Source: Candidatus Cloacimonadota bacterium | GTDB taxonomy: Bacteria > Cloacimonadota > Cloacimonadia > Cloacimonadales > Cloacimonadaceae | DNA length: 32,199 nucleotides | Direction of reading: 5' to 3' | NCBI GenBank assembly: GCA_020532215.1 | Contig: JAJBBF010000012.1 | Coordinates: forward strand, 1 to 32,199 | Shown: piece by piece, positions 7,317 to 16,731 of the stretch | How positions within the stretch are numbered: position 1 is the first letter of the stretch | Layout of the letters: every line of letters begins with the position of its first letter | Position numbers and translations under genes: made by a program | Notes under the pieces: generated by a model | Database searches by the model: none | What the model was told of the DNA's origin: nothing | Seen by the model: only the letters and a program-made list of their open reading frames with translations

Positions 7317-8105
7317 TCAGGCCTCTGGAGCCAAGCTTGCAACAAAACCCAGGACCCGCTCCCAAACCCACTCCGGTTCTTCGGCACAGAGGGCATGGCC
7401 GCGCCCGGAATGAACTTCCACGCGGCAGTTCGGGATCATCCTGCCCAAGGTCAGTTGCTGCCTGACAGGGATCACCCTGTCTTTCAATCCGATCAGCAAC
7501 AACACCGGAATTGCCAACTCCTGAAGGCGCTCGATCCCTTCCATCCTGTTGGCGGAGGAAAGATACTCAGCCAGGGTTTCCGGGCCGACTCGTATGGCTT
7601 CATCCACCACCTTTTCCAGCGCCTCGGGGCTGGGTTTAATGGTGGCTGCAGAGCGCATTCCGATCCTCAGCAGCCACCTTTTGCCTGCCATAAACTTGCC
7701 CAGCTTGGTGAATACGATGTTGCCCAAGGGCCCCAAACCGGTGACCGGAGAGATCAAAACCAGCCCCCGCAGCAGTTCCGGATGCCGCAAAGCCAGCTGC
7801 AATCCCACCCCACCGCCCATGGAAAGGCCTGTGTAAGTCACCTTTCCCAAGCCCATTACCTGGATCATTGAGGCGATGTCATCCGCCATCTGGACGAAGT
7901 TGCAGCCTGTTTTAACACTGTTGGAAGACCCGTGCCCCCGGAAATCCGGGGCCAGGGCGTGCCAGTCCTCCGGCAGACGGGGAAAGTAGAAATCCCGCCA
8001 AATGTTTGAAGAGATCAGAGTTCCGTGGCCAAATACGATATTGACGGGGCCGGAGCCATGCTCCAGATAATGCAGGCGGACGCCATTGACATTCATAAAA
8101 GGCAT
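7317..8105 (-). CDS. Alpha/beta-hydrolase fold protein
   Basis: HGSGPVNIVFGHG oxyanion region, FRGHGSS, nucleophile elbow GLSMGGG, C-terminal GRGHALCAEEPEWV. Confidence 0.9.
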   Translation of the reverse strand: MPFMNVNGVRLHYLEHGSGPVNIVFGHGTLISSNIWRDFYFPRLPEDWHALAPDFRGHGSSNSVKTGCNFVQMADDIASMIQVMGLGKVTYTGLSMGGGVGLQLALRHPELLRGLVLISPVTGLGPLGNIVFTKLGKFMAGKRWLLRIGMRSAATIKPSPEALEKVVDEAIRVGPETLAEYLSSANRMEGIERLQELAIPVLLLIGLKDRVIPVRQQLTLGRMIPNCRVEVHSGRGHALCAEEPEWVWERVLGFVASLAPEA

Positions 8106-8186
8106 GATTTCACCCCCAATATGAGGCTGTATTAGTCAACTTCCTGTTTGTAAAACGATTCTGCTGCCTGAACAGAAGAATCCCGA

Positions 8187-8984
8187 TCACGCCAGAGAGT
8201 GCAGCTGCCAGCCGTATTGGGCAGCCAGCCAAGCCCGCACCTGGTTGTAAAACAAGTGTTTGAGTTCCGACCAGGCAGGCCGGTCCAGTTCGCCGGTCCA
8301 TTCGTCCATGAAGGTCTTCTTGAACTCTATGGCCAGGCAGATGAGGCGGTCCGGATAGCGTAAATTGAGCCAGCGGGACATCTGGCCACCGGGGAATTTC
8401 ACATCCTGCCGGCAATCCAGCGCCTTGTCCCGGTAGGCTTGGCCGTTCAGCCTCTGGCAGAGAGCATCCGCCGCCGGATGGTGCTTCGGCAGCAGGTTGC
8501 TCCTGCCGATGATGATATCCGGGTTTTTCTCCTGGGGGTCGGGCTCCGCGTGGAGTCCGCCGCGGCGGTGGTTGTAACTGTGCAGGTCCAGGACCACCAG
8601 GAAAGGATGGAGCTCCAGCAGCCGGTCGATCTGGTATTGAAGCAAGCTGTACCAGGAGGAGTAATCCCCGCGCAGTCTGGCCAAAAGAGATTCCGGCACA
8701 GCTTCCGTCCGCGCCGGCAGTCCCCAGCAATCTTCCGGAGCAAGATATACCGCTTTTTCCGGGGGTCGGTTGAGGTCAATGGCGAAGCGTGAGGTTTCCA
8801 GCACGATATGGTTGGGGAATAGCCCCGCAACCTCGCCAGTAAAAGGATCTTCCTCGCGCAGCCGGCCAGCTTCGCTGATGCCGCAGATCTTCAGCAATTC
8901 CGTCGGCAGCTGGTGCCCGGCGTGGATGGCGGTGGTCAGCAGCGGCAGGGCTTCATTGCCGATGGTGACGGAAGATCTCAGCAC
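8187..8984 (-). CDS. N-formylglutamate amidohydrolase family protein
   Basis: TTAIHAGHQLP, LETSRFAIDLNRP, LVVLDLHSYNHRRGG, FPGGQMSRWLN motifs. Confidence 0.8.
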   Translation of the reverse strand: MLRSSVTIGNEALPLLTTAIHAGHQLPTELLKICGISEAGRLREEDPFTGEVAGLFPNHIVLETSRFAIDLNRPPEKAVYLAPEDCWGLPARTEAVPESLLARLRGDYSSWYSLLQYQIDRLLELHPFLVVLDLHSYNHRRGGLHAEPDPQEKNPDIIIGRSNLLPKHHPAADALCQRLNGQAYRDKALDCRQDVKFPGGQMSRWLNLRYPDRLICLAIEFKKTFMDEWTGELDRPAWSELKHLFYNQVRAWLAAQYGWQLHSLA

Positions 8985-8992
8985 AGGGTTGA

Positions 8993-9700
8993 TTAGAAGC
9001 TGGCGCGCGGGATCCCGGCGTCGATGCCGAAAGGCTCATCCGAGCGGTGATCCACCAGATTCGACTCCACCTTCGCCCCCAGCTCGGGCACGCCGTTCTT
9101 CTTGAACGTGTTCAGCAGCGTCACAGCCTGGTTTTCGGTCCAGGGGAAGTTAAAATGGTATCCCTGCTCCCAGTAGGTATAATCGGATGGCAGATCCAGC
9201 CAGTTCGCCTGCACGCGGGTGTTGGTGAAGGCCTTGTAGTAGCCGGTGTTGTAAAGCACGCCGTTGCCAGGGATGGTGATGTCGTCCATGGTCTGGTCGG
9301 TAAGGCCGAAATTCACATAGAGCGGATGCAGGGAGTGGTTGCCGGTGTTGCGCATTTTCAGGAAGAAGAGGTCTTCGTCGGTGATCAGATAGGTGGTGTA
9401 GGAATTGCCGCTGATATTACGGGTGCGAGACCATTCGACCACCAGGCCAATCTGGTCCCCGCTGGCGCTGCGCCCGTGGGTTTCGGCCTCGTAATGGTAA
9501 CTCTGGTCGTCTCTTTCGATGCTGAAAGTGGCGATCTCGCCGGGTTCGATCACGGCCGAACCGTAGCCCTCCACTTCCACGCGGATATCAGTGTAGAGCA
9601 TATTTTGGAACTTGGCCAGAAATGGCGTGTCCACCACGTGGATGTGGCAGGAAGCCAGAAGCAGAAGCGCCGGCAGGCACAGAAGCAATAATTTGCGCAT
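8993..9700 (-). CDS. Hypothetical lipoprotein
   Basis: MRKLLLLCLPALLLLASC lipobox (LASC). SD gaggag upstream of the ATG at 9700. No recognised domain. Confidence 0.8.
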   Translation of the reverse strand: MRKLLLLCLPALLLLASCHIHVVDTPFLAKFQNMLYTDIRVEVEGYGSAVIEPGEIATFSIERDDQSYHYEAETHGRSASGDQIGLVVEWSRTRNISGNSYTTYLITDEDLFFLKMRNTGNHSLHPLYVNFGLTDQTMDDITIPGNGVLYNTGYYKAFTNTRVQANWLDLPSDYTYWEQGYHFNFPWTENQAVTLLNTFKKNGVPELGAKVESNLVDHRSDEPFGIDAGIPRASF

Positions 9701-9799
9701 TTGAAACTCCTCGATGGCTGGAAAATCTTGGCTTTGCCGGCCCGTTTCCAACCACTCAACCTTAATACCAAGCGGCGGGGCAAATCCTGTATGCGAATT

Positions 9800-10654
9800 T
9801 CAATTTGCCGGGGTATTATACTTGGCCAGATAAGCGGCTGCGGTTTCCTTGGCCAGATTTCTGATCTTGCCGATATAGGCGGCCCGTTCGGTGACGCTGA
9901 TCACCCCGCGGGCGTCCAGCAGATTGAAGGTGTGGGAACAGCGCAGAAGGTTGTCGTAAGCCGGGAAGACCAGCTTTTTCTCCAGCAGCTCCAGGCATTC
10001 CTTCTCGTAATCGCCAAAAAGGTCGAAAAGCAGGGCCGTATCGGCCGCATTGAAGTTGTATTCGGAGTATTCCTGTTCCCGGATGTAATAATGCTCCCCA
10101 TAGAGCAGGCTGTCGTTCCAGCGGAGCTGGCGGTAGTCATCGACGTCCTGGATATACATGGCCAGGCGTTCAAGGCCGTAGGTAAGTTCCACGCTAACGG
10201 GAAAGCAGTCGATTCCCGCAACCTGTTGGAAATAGGTGAATTGGCTGATCTCCATGCCATCCAGCCAGACTTCCCAGCCCAAGCCCCAGGCGCCGAGGGT
10301 GGGAGATTCCCAGTCGTCTTCCACGAAGCGGACATCATGCTGGGAGATCTGAATTCCAATGGCTTCCAGGCTTTTCAGGTAGAGGTTCTGGATGGCGTCC
10401 GGGCTGGGTTTGATGATCACCTGGAATTGGTAATAGTGCTGCAGGCGGTTGGGGTTTTCCCCATAGCGGCCGTCCTTGGGGCGGCGGCAGGCTTGGGCGT
10501 AAGCCACGGAACTGGGTTTGGGGCCCAGGGCTCCGAAAAATGTGGCGGGGTGGAAGGTGCCGGCGCCCATCTCAACATCATAAGGCTGCATGATGCTGCA
10601 GCCCCGGGCGGCCCAGTAAGTTTGCAGGGTGAGGATGATATCCTGAAAGTTCAT
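9800..10654 (-). CDS. glyQ: Glycyl-tRNA synthetase alpha subunit
   Basis: [45 protein letters not shown]...[35 protein letters not shown]. Confidence 0.97.
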   Translation of the reverse strand: MNFQDIILTLQTYWAARGCSIMQPYDVEMGAGTFHPATFFGALGPKPSSVAYAQACRRPKDGRYGENPNRLQHYYQFQVIIKPSPDAIQNLYLKSLEAIGIQISQHDVRFVEDDWESPTLGAWGLGWEVWLDGMEISQFTYFQQVAGIDCFPVSVELTYGLERLAMYIQDVDDYRQLRWNDSLLYGEHYYIREQEYSEYNFNAADTALLFDLFGDYEKECLELLEKKLVFPAYDNLLRCSHTFNLLDARGVISVTERAAYIGKIRNLAKETAAAYLAKYNTPAN

Positions 10655-11031
10655 TTATTGTCTCCACGCAGCTGCCGGCAGGCAGTCCTGATCCCTTCCA
10701 GCGAAGTACGCAGTCCGCTCAGCAGCAGGGTGAGTTCTGCGGAGGGCTTCAGCTGGGTCTTTTTGGCTTCCGCGGCGGAAGGGGCGGTCCTGGCGGCGCG
10801 GCGCTCCTCCTTCAGTTTCTGGCGCGCGCCTTCGATGGTGTAACGCTGGTTGTGCAGCATGTCCTGGATCTTGCGCAGCAGTTCGATGTTGTCTTCGGAA
10901 TACTTGCGGATGCGGCCTTCTTCCCGGCGCGGCCGCAGAAAGCTGAATTCGCTTTCCCAATAGCGGATCACGTAGGGTTTTTCGCCCAGCAGGTTGCTGA
11001 CTTCGCCAATGGTGTAAAAGTACTTCTTCAT
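10651..11031 (-). CDS. MerR-family transcriptional regulator
   Basis: [59 protein letters not shown] winged-HTH. The stop overlaps the glyQ start (ATGA). Confidence 0.9.
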   Translation of the reverse strand: MKKYFYTIGEVSNLLGEKPYVIRYWESEFSFLRPRREEGRIRKYSEDNIELLRKIQDMLHNQRYTIEGARQKLKEERRAARTAPSAAEAKKTQLKPSAELTLLLSGLRTSLEGIRTACRQLRGDNK

Positions 11032-12602
11032 TTTGTGCCTCTCGGTTTTCTGATCCGGGCGAGCAGGGCCAGAATGGCCGCGATCGCCACAAAGAGGAAG
11101 GGGTAGCGGTGAATTCTCCTGATGAGGGGGATTTTTGGGGTGGTGTAGAGCGGGGCGGTGATGTTTCCCACCTCGAAGAGTCCTGTTTGCTGCAGGACCC
11201 GGCCTTTGGGATCCACGATCAAGGAGATGCCGGTGTTGGCGCTGCGGTAGATCTGGATCCTGTTTTCCACCGCGCGGAAGCGGGCCATCACCGCGTGCAG
11301 CCAGGGACCGTAGGAAGTGCCGAACCAAGCGTCGTTGGTGATGTTCACCAGGTAGTCGCTCTTGGCAAAACCCCCGCCCAGGGTGTCCCGCGGAATGGCC
11401 ATGCGGTGGAAGATCCCCGGGAAAGCCAGCTCGTAGCAGATTGAAGGCGAGAAGCGGTATCCGCCGCTTTCATACCAGGCCAGCTCGGTGCCGAATTCCC
11501 AGTTCGCCTGGCCCAGGTTCACTTTCCAAAGGAAGGGGAAAAGATGCAGCCAGAGCATGCGTTCGCCCACCGGGACCAGGATGTTTTTGAAATAGAGGAC
11601 GTTGTCGAAATTTGTGGGCTGGTAGAGCGAAGCGGTGTTGTAGCTGCGGGTTTTCATAGGATGGGCGGGATCGTAAACGTAATGCTGGAAACCGGTGAAG
11701 ATATCCACCCGGGCCGTATCCACAACGGCGCGCAGGTCCCGCCGGGCCCGCGACACGCCGTCCAGATCGCCGATCATCGCACCCTCCGGCCAGATCACCA
11801 ATCTGGCGGAATCCGCGGCCGCCTGCAGGGTGAGATCGCGGAAAGTGGCCAGGGAAGCGTCATACTGCTCCGGTTCCCATTTGAGGTCCTGCAGGATGGA
11901 TGGCTGCATCGCGAAGATCCCGGCCTCGTGTTTTTCGAGCTCCAGATCCCTCTGGCAATGCCAGCCGTAGCCGATCCAGGCTGCAAAAAGCAAAACCAGG
12001 GCGGTCAAAGCCCTGCCCTGCTTCCTTCCAAACGCTTCAGGCCGGTTCGCAAAAAGGCTGTTGCGGCCCGGAAGCCTTTTTGGCAGGCTGGGCCAGAGCT
12101 GGTGCAGCAACAGGTTCACGCAGATAACAAGGGCGGAGAGGCCGACGATGCCGATCAGATCAGCCGCCTGGATCAGGATGGGGTATTCGGCCAGCGAATA
12201 GCTTTGATTGAACCAGGGGAAGCGGGTTTCGCCGAAATTTTGGATGTACTCGAAGGTGATGAGGATGCTGAGGAAGCCCAGCCAGCGCCAGCGCGGCAGG
12301 GTGCGGAAGATGCGGTTGATGCCGTAAAACACCAGGTAATAGGCAAATACATAGACCAGCGTGACGCCCAGGATGGCGCCCGGGTTCACATAGACCAACC
12401 AGTAAAAAACGATCGCGCAATAGACCACGGACATCACAAAGCCCATGCGCAGAAGGTCGCGGGAACGCAGGTCCTGAGTTTCGAAGACCCGCAGCAACGG
12501 CAGCCAGGCGAAAAAGACCAGCCAGCCCAGATGCAGCGGCAGGCGCGAAAGGGCCAGCAGCAGCGCGCTCAGGAGGGTGAGCAGCAGATCATTGCGTTTC
12601 AT
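11028..12602 (-). CDS. lnt: Apolipoprotein N-acyltransferase
   Basis: N-terminal TM block, CN-hydrolase-like region (LVIWPEGAMIGD; SPSICYELAFPG; LVNITNDAWFGTSYGPWLHAVMARFRAVENRIQIYRSANTGISLIVDPKG). ATG at 12602 with SD gcaggag. Stop overlaps the MerR start. Confidence 0.93.
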   Translation of the reverse strand: MKRNDLLLTLLSALLLALSRLPLHLGWLVFFAWLPLLRVFETQDLRSRDLLRMGFVMSVVYCAIVFYWLVYVNPGAILGVTLVYVFAYYLVFYGINRIFRTLPRWRWLGFLSILITFEYIQNFGETRFPWFNQSYSLAEYPILIQAADLIGIVGLSALVICVNLLLHQLWPSLPKRLPGRNSLFANRPEAFGRKQGRALTALVLLFAAWIGYGWHCQRDLELEKHEAGIFAMQPSILQDLKWEPEQYDASLATFRDLTLQAAADSARLVIWPEGAMIGDLDGVSRARRDLRAVVDTARVDIFTGFQHYVYDPAHPMKTRSYNTASLYQPTNFDNVLYFKNILVPVGERMLWLHLFPFLWKVNLGQANWEFGTELAWYESGGYRFSPSICYELAFPGIFHRMAIPRDTLGGGFAKSDYLVNITNDAWFGTSYGPWLHAVMARFRAVENRIQIYRSANTGISLIVDPKGRVLQQTGLFEVGNITAPLYTTPKIPLIRRIHRYPFLFVAIAAILALLARIRKPRGTK

Positions 12603-13410
12603 CGGAACTCCTGCCGTAAACCAGTTGGTCCAGCCAGATCTCATCTGACCACAGCACGGTCACCAGATCGCCCTGCACTGTTATGGACAGAGGGGGCGCG
12701 AGAACGCTGTGTGGACCCTCCCCCTGGTAATAGCCAAACATATTTCCCACCCGGTCCAGGGCCTGGAACAACTTCACTTCAATATCCAGCTGCCCCAGCA
12801 GCGTAAAGACCTGGGTGCTCTCACGGTCGCGGTTTTGCGCCCAGAGGTAATCCTTGTTGCAGTCAAGGTTCTGGGGCTGGTTGAGCTCAAAACGCCCGAA
12901 GCGGTGAAATTCCCTGCCGTCCAGCGGGGAATAACATATTATCTCGGACGGGGCAGCGTCATAAACGAAAAGCGTGCCGTCCGGTGCCACGCAAAAAAGC
13001 TCCGGTTGGCTGAGGGTTTCGAGGCTGAATTCGGAGACGAACATCCCCTCGGGGGTAAATTTGCGAAGCAGTTTTTGGGCCGAATCCAAGGCCAGCAGAC
13101 CGCCGTCGGCATCCACGCCGATATCGCTGAGCCGCTGGAAGTTGCTCCGCTCAAAACCCAACCCGCCAATGCTGTTCACCCGCAGGCCGTCCACAAAAAT
13201 GTCGATCTCCTGGCTGGAGCGGACATAGGCGAAGACTGTTTTGCCCCGCGCGTCGCTCACAGCCTTGGTGTAGAGGCGTGCCACGGGAAACTCGGTCACC
13301 CTTTCCCGGTTGCTTTCCCGCTGGGGCGGCAGGACCCTGTTCTCCGCGCAGCCTGCCATCAACAGGGCCAGCAGGCTAAAGGCGGACAAAGCGGCTACGG
13401 CACGGAACAC
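12589..13410 (-). CDS. Lipoprotein with beta-propeller-like (6-bladed/NHL-type) repeats
   Basis: MFRAVAALSAFSLLALLMAGC lipobox. Repeats such as IGVDADGGLLALDSAQKLLRKFTPEGMFVSEF and FCVAPDGTLFVYDA. 14-bp overlap with lnt. Confidence 0.75.
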   Translation of the reverse strand: MFRAVAALSAFSLLALLMAGCAENRVLPPQRESNRERVTEFPVARLYTKAVSDARGKTVFAYVRSSQEIDIFVDGLRVNSIGGLGFERSNFQRLSDIGVDADGGLLALDSAQKLLRKFTPEGMFVSEFSLETLSQPELFCVAPDGTLFVYDAAPSEIICYSPLDGREFHRFGRFELNQPQNLDCNKDYLWAQNRDRESTQVFTLLGQLDIEVKLFQALDRVGNMFGYYQGEGPHSVLAPPLSITVQGDLVTVLWSDEIWLDQLVYGRSSDETQ

Positions 13411-13419
13411 GTCAACTCC

Positions 13420-15144
13420 CTATTTCAGCAGATGGATGTCGCGCAGCTTGCCCTGGATGCTGGTTTTATTGCCAAAGCGATTGTATTCCAGGGTGTAGGC
13501 GATATCCAGCCGTGAGTTCTTTTTCAGCAGGCTCAGGTAATCGCCGAGGTTGTAGCCGATCAGATCCAGGGTCACGCCGTCTTTCACCACCTTTAGTTTC
13601 AAGTGGTTGCGGCCCACGGTATAAGGATAATTGGCCACCAGGACGTCGCGCGTGGCCAGCAGCGGACGCTGGTTTTCCGGGCCGAAAGGGGCGAAGCGTT
13701 CCATCCAATCGAGCAGAAAATTGCTGATGTCGTACAGTTCCAGCTCGCGGTCTATCTCCAGGGGCGGGTTGAGCTGCGGGCTGTGGAGGTTTTCGGAGAC
13801 AAATCTAGCCAGTTCATTCTCGAAGCGGTCGATGTATTCCTGGAGGATGGTGAAGCCAACGGCGTATTTGTGGCCGCCGAAGCTGTGCAGATTGTGGCTG
13901 ATGGCGCGCAGGGCCCCGAACAGGTCAAAATCCGCCACGCTGCGCCCGGAACCGCTGCCAAAGCCTTCCTTGAAAGAGATCATGATCACCGGGCGGGAGT
14001 ATTTTTCCACCAGCTTGGAGGCCACGATCCCGATCACGCCGGGATGCCAGTCGTCAGAGGAGACAACTATGCAGGGAGCGGAATTGATATCCTTGTATTT
14101 CTTTTCGATGATGTCGCAGGCTTCGTGGAAGGTCTTCTGGTCCTCCTGCTGGCGCAGCGAGTTCTGCTGCTCGATGATCTCGGCCAGTTCGAGGCTGCGT
14201 TCCTTGTTTCGCGAGATCAGCAGTTCCACCGCCACGGAAGCAGAGCCCATCCGGCCCGCGGCGTTGATCCGCGGCGCGATCCCGAACACGATGTCCGAGG
14301 CGTTCATGGTCTTGGTATTCAAGCCGGAGATCTGCACCAAGGCGTTGAGCCCCAGGTTTTTCTTGTCCACCAGGTGCTGCAGGCCGATGTGGGCGAAAAC
14401 GCGGTTCTCGCCGGTGATGGGAACGATGTCCGCGATGGTGCCCACGGCAACGAGGTCCATATATTTTACGGTGTTTTCTTCTGTTTCGATGCCCCGGCGC
14501 CGGTAGATGGCCATCAGCAGTTTGTAAGCCACGCCCACCCCGGCCAGATGGGCAAAGGGATAGGGGCATCCCGGCAGCTTGGGGTTAATGATGGCAAAAG
14601 CCGGGGGCAGTTCTTCCTTTGGGTTGTGGTGATCGGTGACGATGATCTCCATCCCGCGGGCATTGATCGCCTCGATCTCCTCCAGGGCGTTCACGCCGCA
14701 ATCCACGCTGATGATCAGTTTGGTGCCGCTTTCCTGGATCTGGTCCAAACTGCCCAGCGACAAACCGTAGCCGTCGATCATGCGGTGCGGGATGTAAAAA
14801 CCGATATCCGCGCCCAGGCGCTGCAAGCCCAGATAAAGCAGGGTGGTGGCGGTGGTGCCGTCCACGTCATAATCGCCGTAAATGGTGATCTTCTCGCCCC
14901 GGTCGATGGCTCTCAGGATGCGGTCCACGGCCTTGTCCATATCTGGAAACAGGAAGGGATCGTGCTGATGCTCCAGCCGCGGCTGAAAGAAATCCTCGAT
15001 CTGCTCCGGAGTTTTAAGCCCTTTTCGGAAAAGCAGTTCAGCCACCAGACGGGGGCATTTCATCCGGGTCGTGAGTTCCTTGATCTGCTTAACCTCTTCC
15101 GGAGCAAACTCACCCTGAAGCAGCCATTCCTTCTGCATATTCAC
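13420..15144 (-). CDS. recJ: Single-stranded-DNA-specific exonuclease RecJ
   Basis: ITIYGDYDVDGTTATTLLYLGL (DHH motif I), IIVTDHHNPKEELPPAFAIINPKL, PRINAAGRMGSASVAVELL, SGSGRSVADFDLFGAL, FGGHKYAVGFTI. Confidence 0.96.
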   Translation of the reverse strand: MNMQKEWLLQGEFAPEEVKQIKELTTRMKCPRLVAELLFRKGLKTPEQIEDFFQPRLEHQHDPFLFPDMDKAVDRILRAIDRGEKITIYGDYDVDGTTATTLLYLGLQRLGADIGFYIPHRMIDGYGLSLGSLDQIQESGTKLIISVDCGVNALEEIEAINARGMEIIVTDHHNPKEELPPAFAIINPKLPGCPYPFAHLAGVGVAYKLLMAIYRRRGIETEENTVKYMDLVAVGTIADIVPITGENRVFAHIGLQHLVDKKNLGLNALVQISGLNTKTMNASDIVFGIAPRINAAGRMGSASVAVELLISRNKERSLELAEIIEQQNSLRQQEDQKTFHEACDIIEKKYKDINSAPCIVVSSDDWHPGVIGIVASKLVEKYSRPVIMISFKEGFGSGSGRSVADFDLFGALRAISHNLHSFGGHKYAVGFTILQEYIDRFENELARFVSENLHSPQLNPPLEIDRELELYDISNFLLDWMERFAPFGPENQRPLLATRDVLVANYPYTVGRNHLKLKVVKDGVTLDLIGYNLGDYLSLLKKNSRLDIAYTLEYNRFGNKTSIQGKLRDIHLLK

Positions 15145-15427
15145 ACCTTTATCTATCTTAAATTTATCATTTTCAGGCCAATACCGCCATCAAGCTCAAG
15201 CACAGGATTGAATCGCAACATCCAGTTGTTCGCATCAGCGGCAGTTCAGCATCGTCTGGCGCTAGTATTGACAGTGGCGATTTCTTGTAAAGGAAAAAGT
15301 TGCGGATATACCGGCTCCCTGTGGAAAAGTATCCTCATCCCCTCCCCAAAGCCCGCTTCCACCCCACTCCGCCGGGTTCATACCGGAACGCAGTGACGGA
15401 ATCCAGCCCTTATGTCACTTTGGGGTT

Positions 15428-15479
15428 GGGGCGATATGTGTCATTCCGGGGAAGGGGCGATATGTGTCATTCCGGGGAA
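15428..15479. repeat. 26-bp perfect tandem duplication
   Basis: ggggcgatatgtgtcattccggggaa at 15428-15453 and 15454-15479, followed by a partial ggggcccc. Confidence 0.97.
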
Positions 15480-15495
15480 GGGGCCCCGGAATCCA
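15466..15495. repeat. REP-like palindromic element, copy B
   Basis: gtcattccggggaaggggccccggaatcca. Matches copy A at 6905. Confidence 0.7.
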
Positions 15496-15639
15496 GACCA
15501 AATGGGAATAGCCAAAAGAATAGGCCACGGAAAAACGCGGAAAAAGGGAAAATGGGTTCAGAAAAAGGAGAAAAAGAACAGGAACCCCGTCACCACGCCA
15601 CCACCCCAACCCGCCACCACGCCTTTCCCCCTGTTTGTG

Positions 15640-16731
15640 CTAATTTGTGTAATCTGTGGATAAACCCAGCCCCGCCGCCACAGCCGCCACAAAAGCCGCG
15701 TTGTCCTCCGCGCAGGAAACGGTGACCCGCAGATGGTCTTTCAAGCGCCGGTGCGCACCCACATCCCGGACAGCTATCTCCCTGTCCTGCAGATATTCAA
15801 ACAGCTCTTTTGACCTCTCCCCCGCCGAGAAAGTGAGGAAATTCGTGGCGGAGGGATGAACCTTCAATCCGGGAATTTCCCGCAATTTAAGATACATGGA
15901 TTCCCGGGCGGCTGCTATCTCCTCCACCTGGTTTTGGAATATGGCTTTGTTTTCCAAGATCGTAAGCGCGAAAGCCTGGCTAAGGATGCTGGTGTGGAAG
16001 GTGGTAAGCACCTTGCGGAGGCTGTAAATGTTTTCTTCTGAGGAGATTGCGTAGCCGAAGCGCAAGCCCGCCCCGGAAAAGGCCTTGGAGAAAGAGCGGA
16101 CCAGGATCAGGTTCGGATGCCGCTGCAGTTCGCCGGCGAAAGTGGCGCCGGAAAATTCGAAGTAGGTCTCATCGATCAGCACCAATTTATCCGGCAGGGC
16201 GTCAACTATCTGCCTCAGCTGTTCAGGCGCGTAGAGGTTTCCGGTGGGATTGTTGGGGTTGCATAATATGGCCAGGCGGCAATCCGGGTGGGAGGCCAGC
16301 CGCAGGTATTCGCCGGTGTCGAAACTGAAATCCTCATCAAGTTCCACGAAGCGGATCCCCAAGCCCACCATCTGGCAAAAGGTCTTGTAGTCAAAGTATG
16401 ACGGCGCCAGGCTCACAGCAAAGGCCCGGTCATTTTCGCGCGTGGCCAGGAAGATGTGGTACAAAATGTCGTCCGCGCCGTTGCCCCAGGCCAGGTTGAC
16501 CCTGTCCAGCCCAAAACCCGCGTATTCGGTTAATTTATCATGAAGTTCATCCGTCACTTCAGAAAGATAGCGGTTCAGGCGCACCGATTCCATTCTGGCA
16601 AGGAACTTATCTTTGATCGCCTGATACGGGTCCAGGCAACTTTCGTTCAAACACATCATCCGGCGCTTAACCGGAACGTTGATCAGGGACGGCACTTTAT
16701 CGGCGAGATCGCCGCGGAAATACTCTGGCAT
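15640..16731 (-). CDS. hisC: Histidinol-phosphate aminotransferase family (PLP, fold I)
   Basis: LNESCLDPYQAIKDKF, LAWGNGADDILYHIF, LAILCNPNNPTGNLY, LVLIDETYFEFSG, NLILVRSFSKAFSGAGLRFGYAIS (PLP Lys), LRVTVSC. SD aggag before the ATG at 16731. Confidence 0.88.
   Translation of the reverse strand: MPEYFRGDLADKVPSLINVPVKRRMMCLNESCLDPYQAIKDKFLARMESVRLNRYLSEVTDELHDKLTEYAGFGLDRVNLAWGNGADDILYHIFLATRENDRAFAVSLAPSYFDYKTFCQMVGLGIRFVELDEDFSFDTGEYLRLASHPDCRLAILCNPNNPTGNLYAPEQLRQIVDALPDKLVLIDETYFEFSGATFAGELQRHPNLILVRSFSKAFSGAGLRFGYAISSEENIYSLRKVLTTFHTSILSQAFALTILENKAIFQNQVEEIAAARESMYLKLREIPGLKVHPSATNFLTFSAGERSKELFEYLQDREIAVRDVGAHRRLKDHLRVTVSCAEDNAAFVAAVAAGLGLSTDYTN

Noticed and set aside
8110-8730. 206-aa minus-strand ORF overlapping the N-formylglutamate amidohydrolase
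   Set aside because: Out-of-frame shadow of 8187..8984, which has the conserved motifs.
9701-12806. Plus-strand ORFs of 380 and 420 aa opposite glyQ, merR, lnt
   Set aside because: Antisense shadows; the minus-strand proteins carry clear family signatures.
15271-15300. TTGACA promoter-like motif in the recJ-hisC spacer
   Set aside because: No convincing -10 at the right spacing and no plus-strand gene downstream.
13603-15396. 597-aa plus-strand ORF antisense to recJ (longer than recJ itself)
   Set aside because: Mirror-frame ORF caused by GC-rich codon bias. Low-complexity His/Gly/Asp-rich translation with no domain; recJ on the minus strand is unambiguous.
15428-15479. CRISPR-like array
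   Set aside because: Two abutting 26-bp copies without spacers; not a CRISPR.
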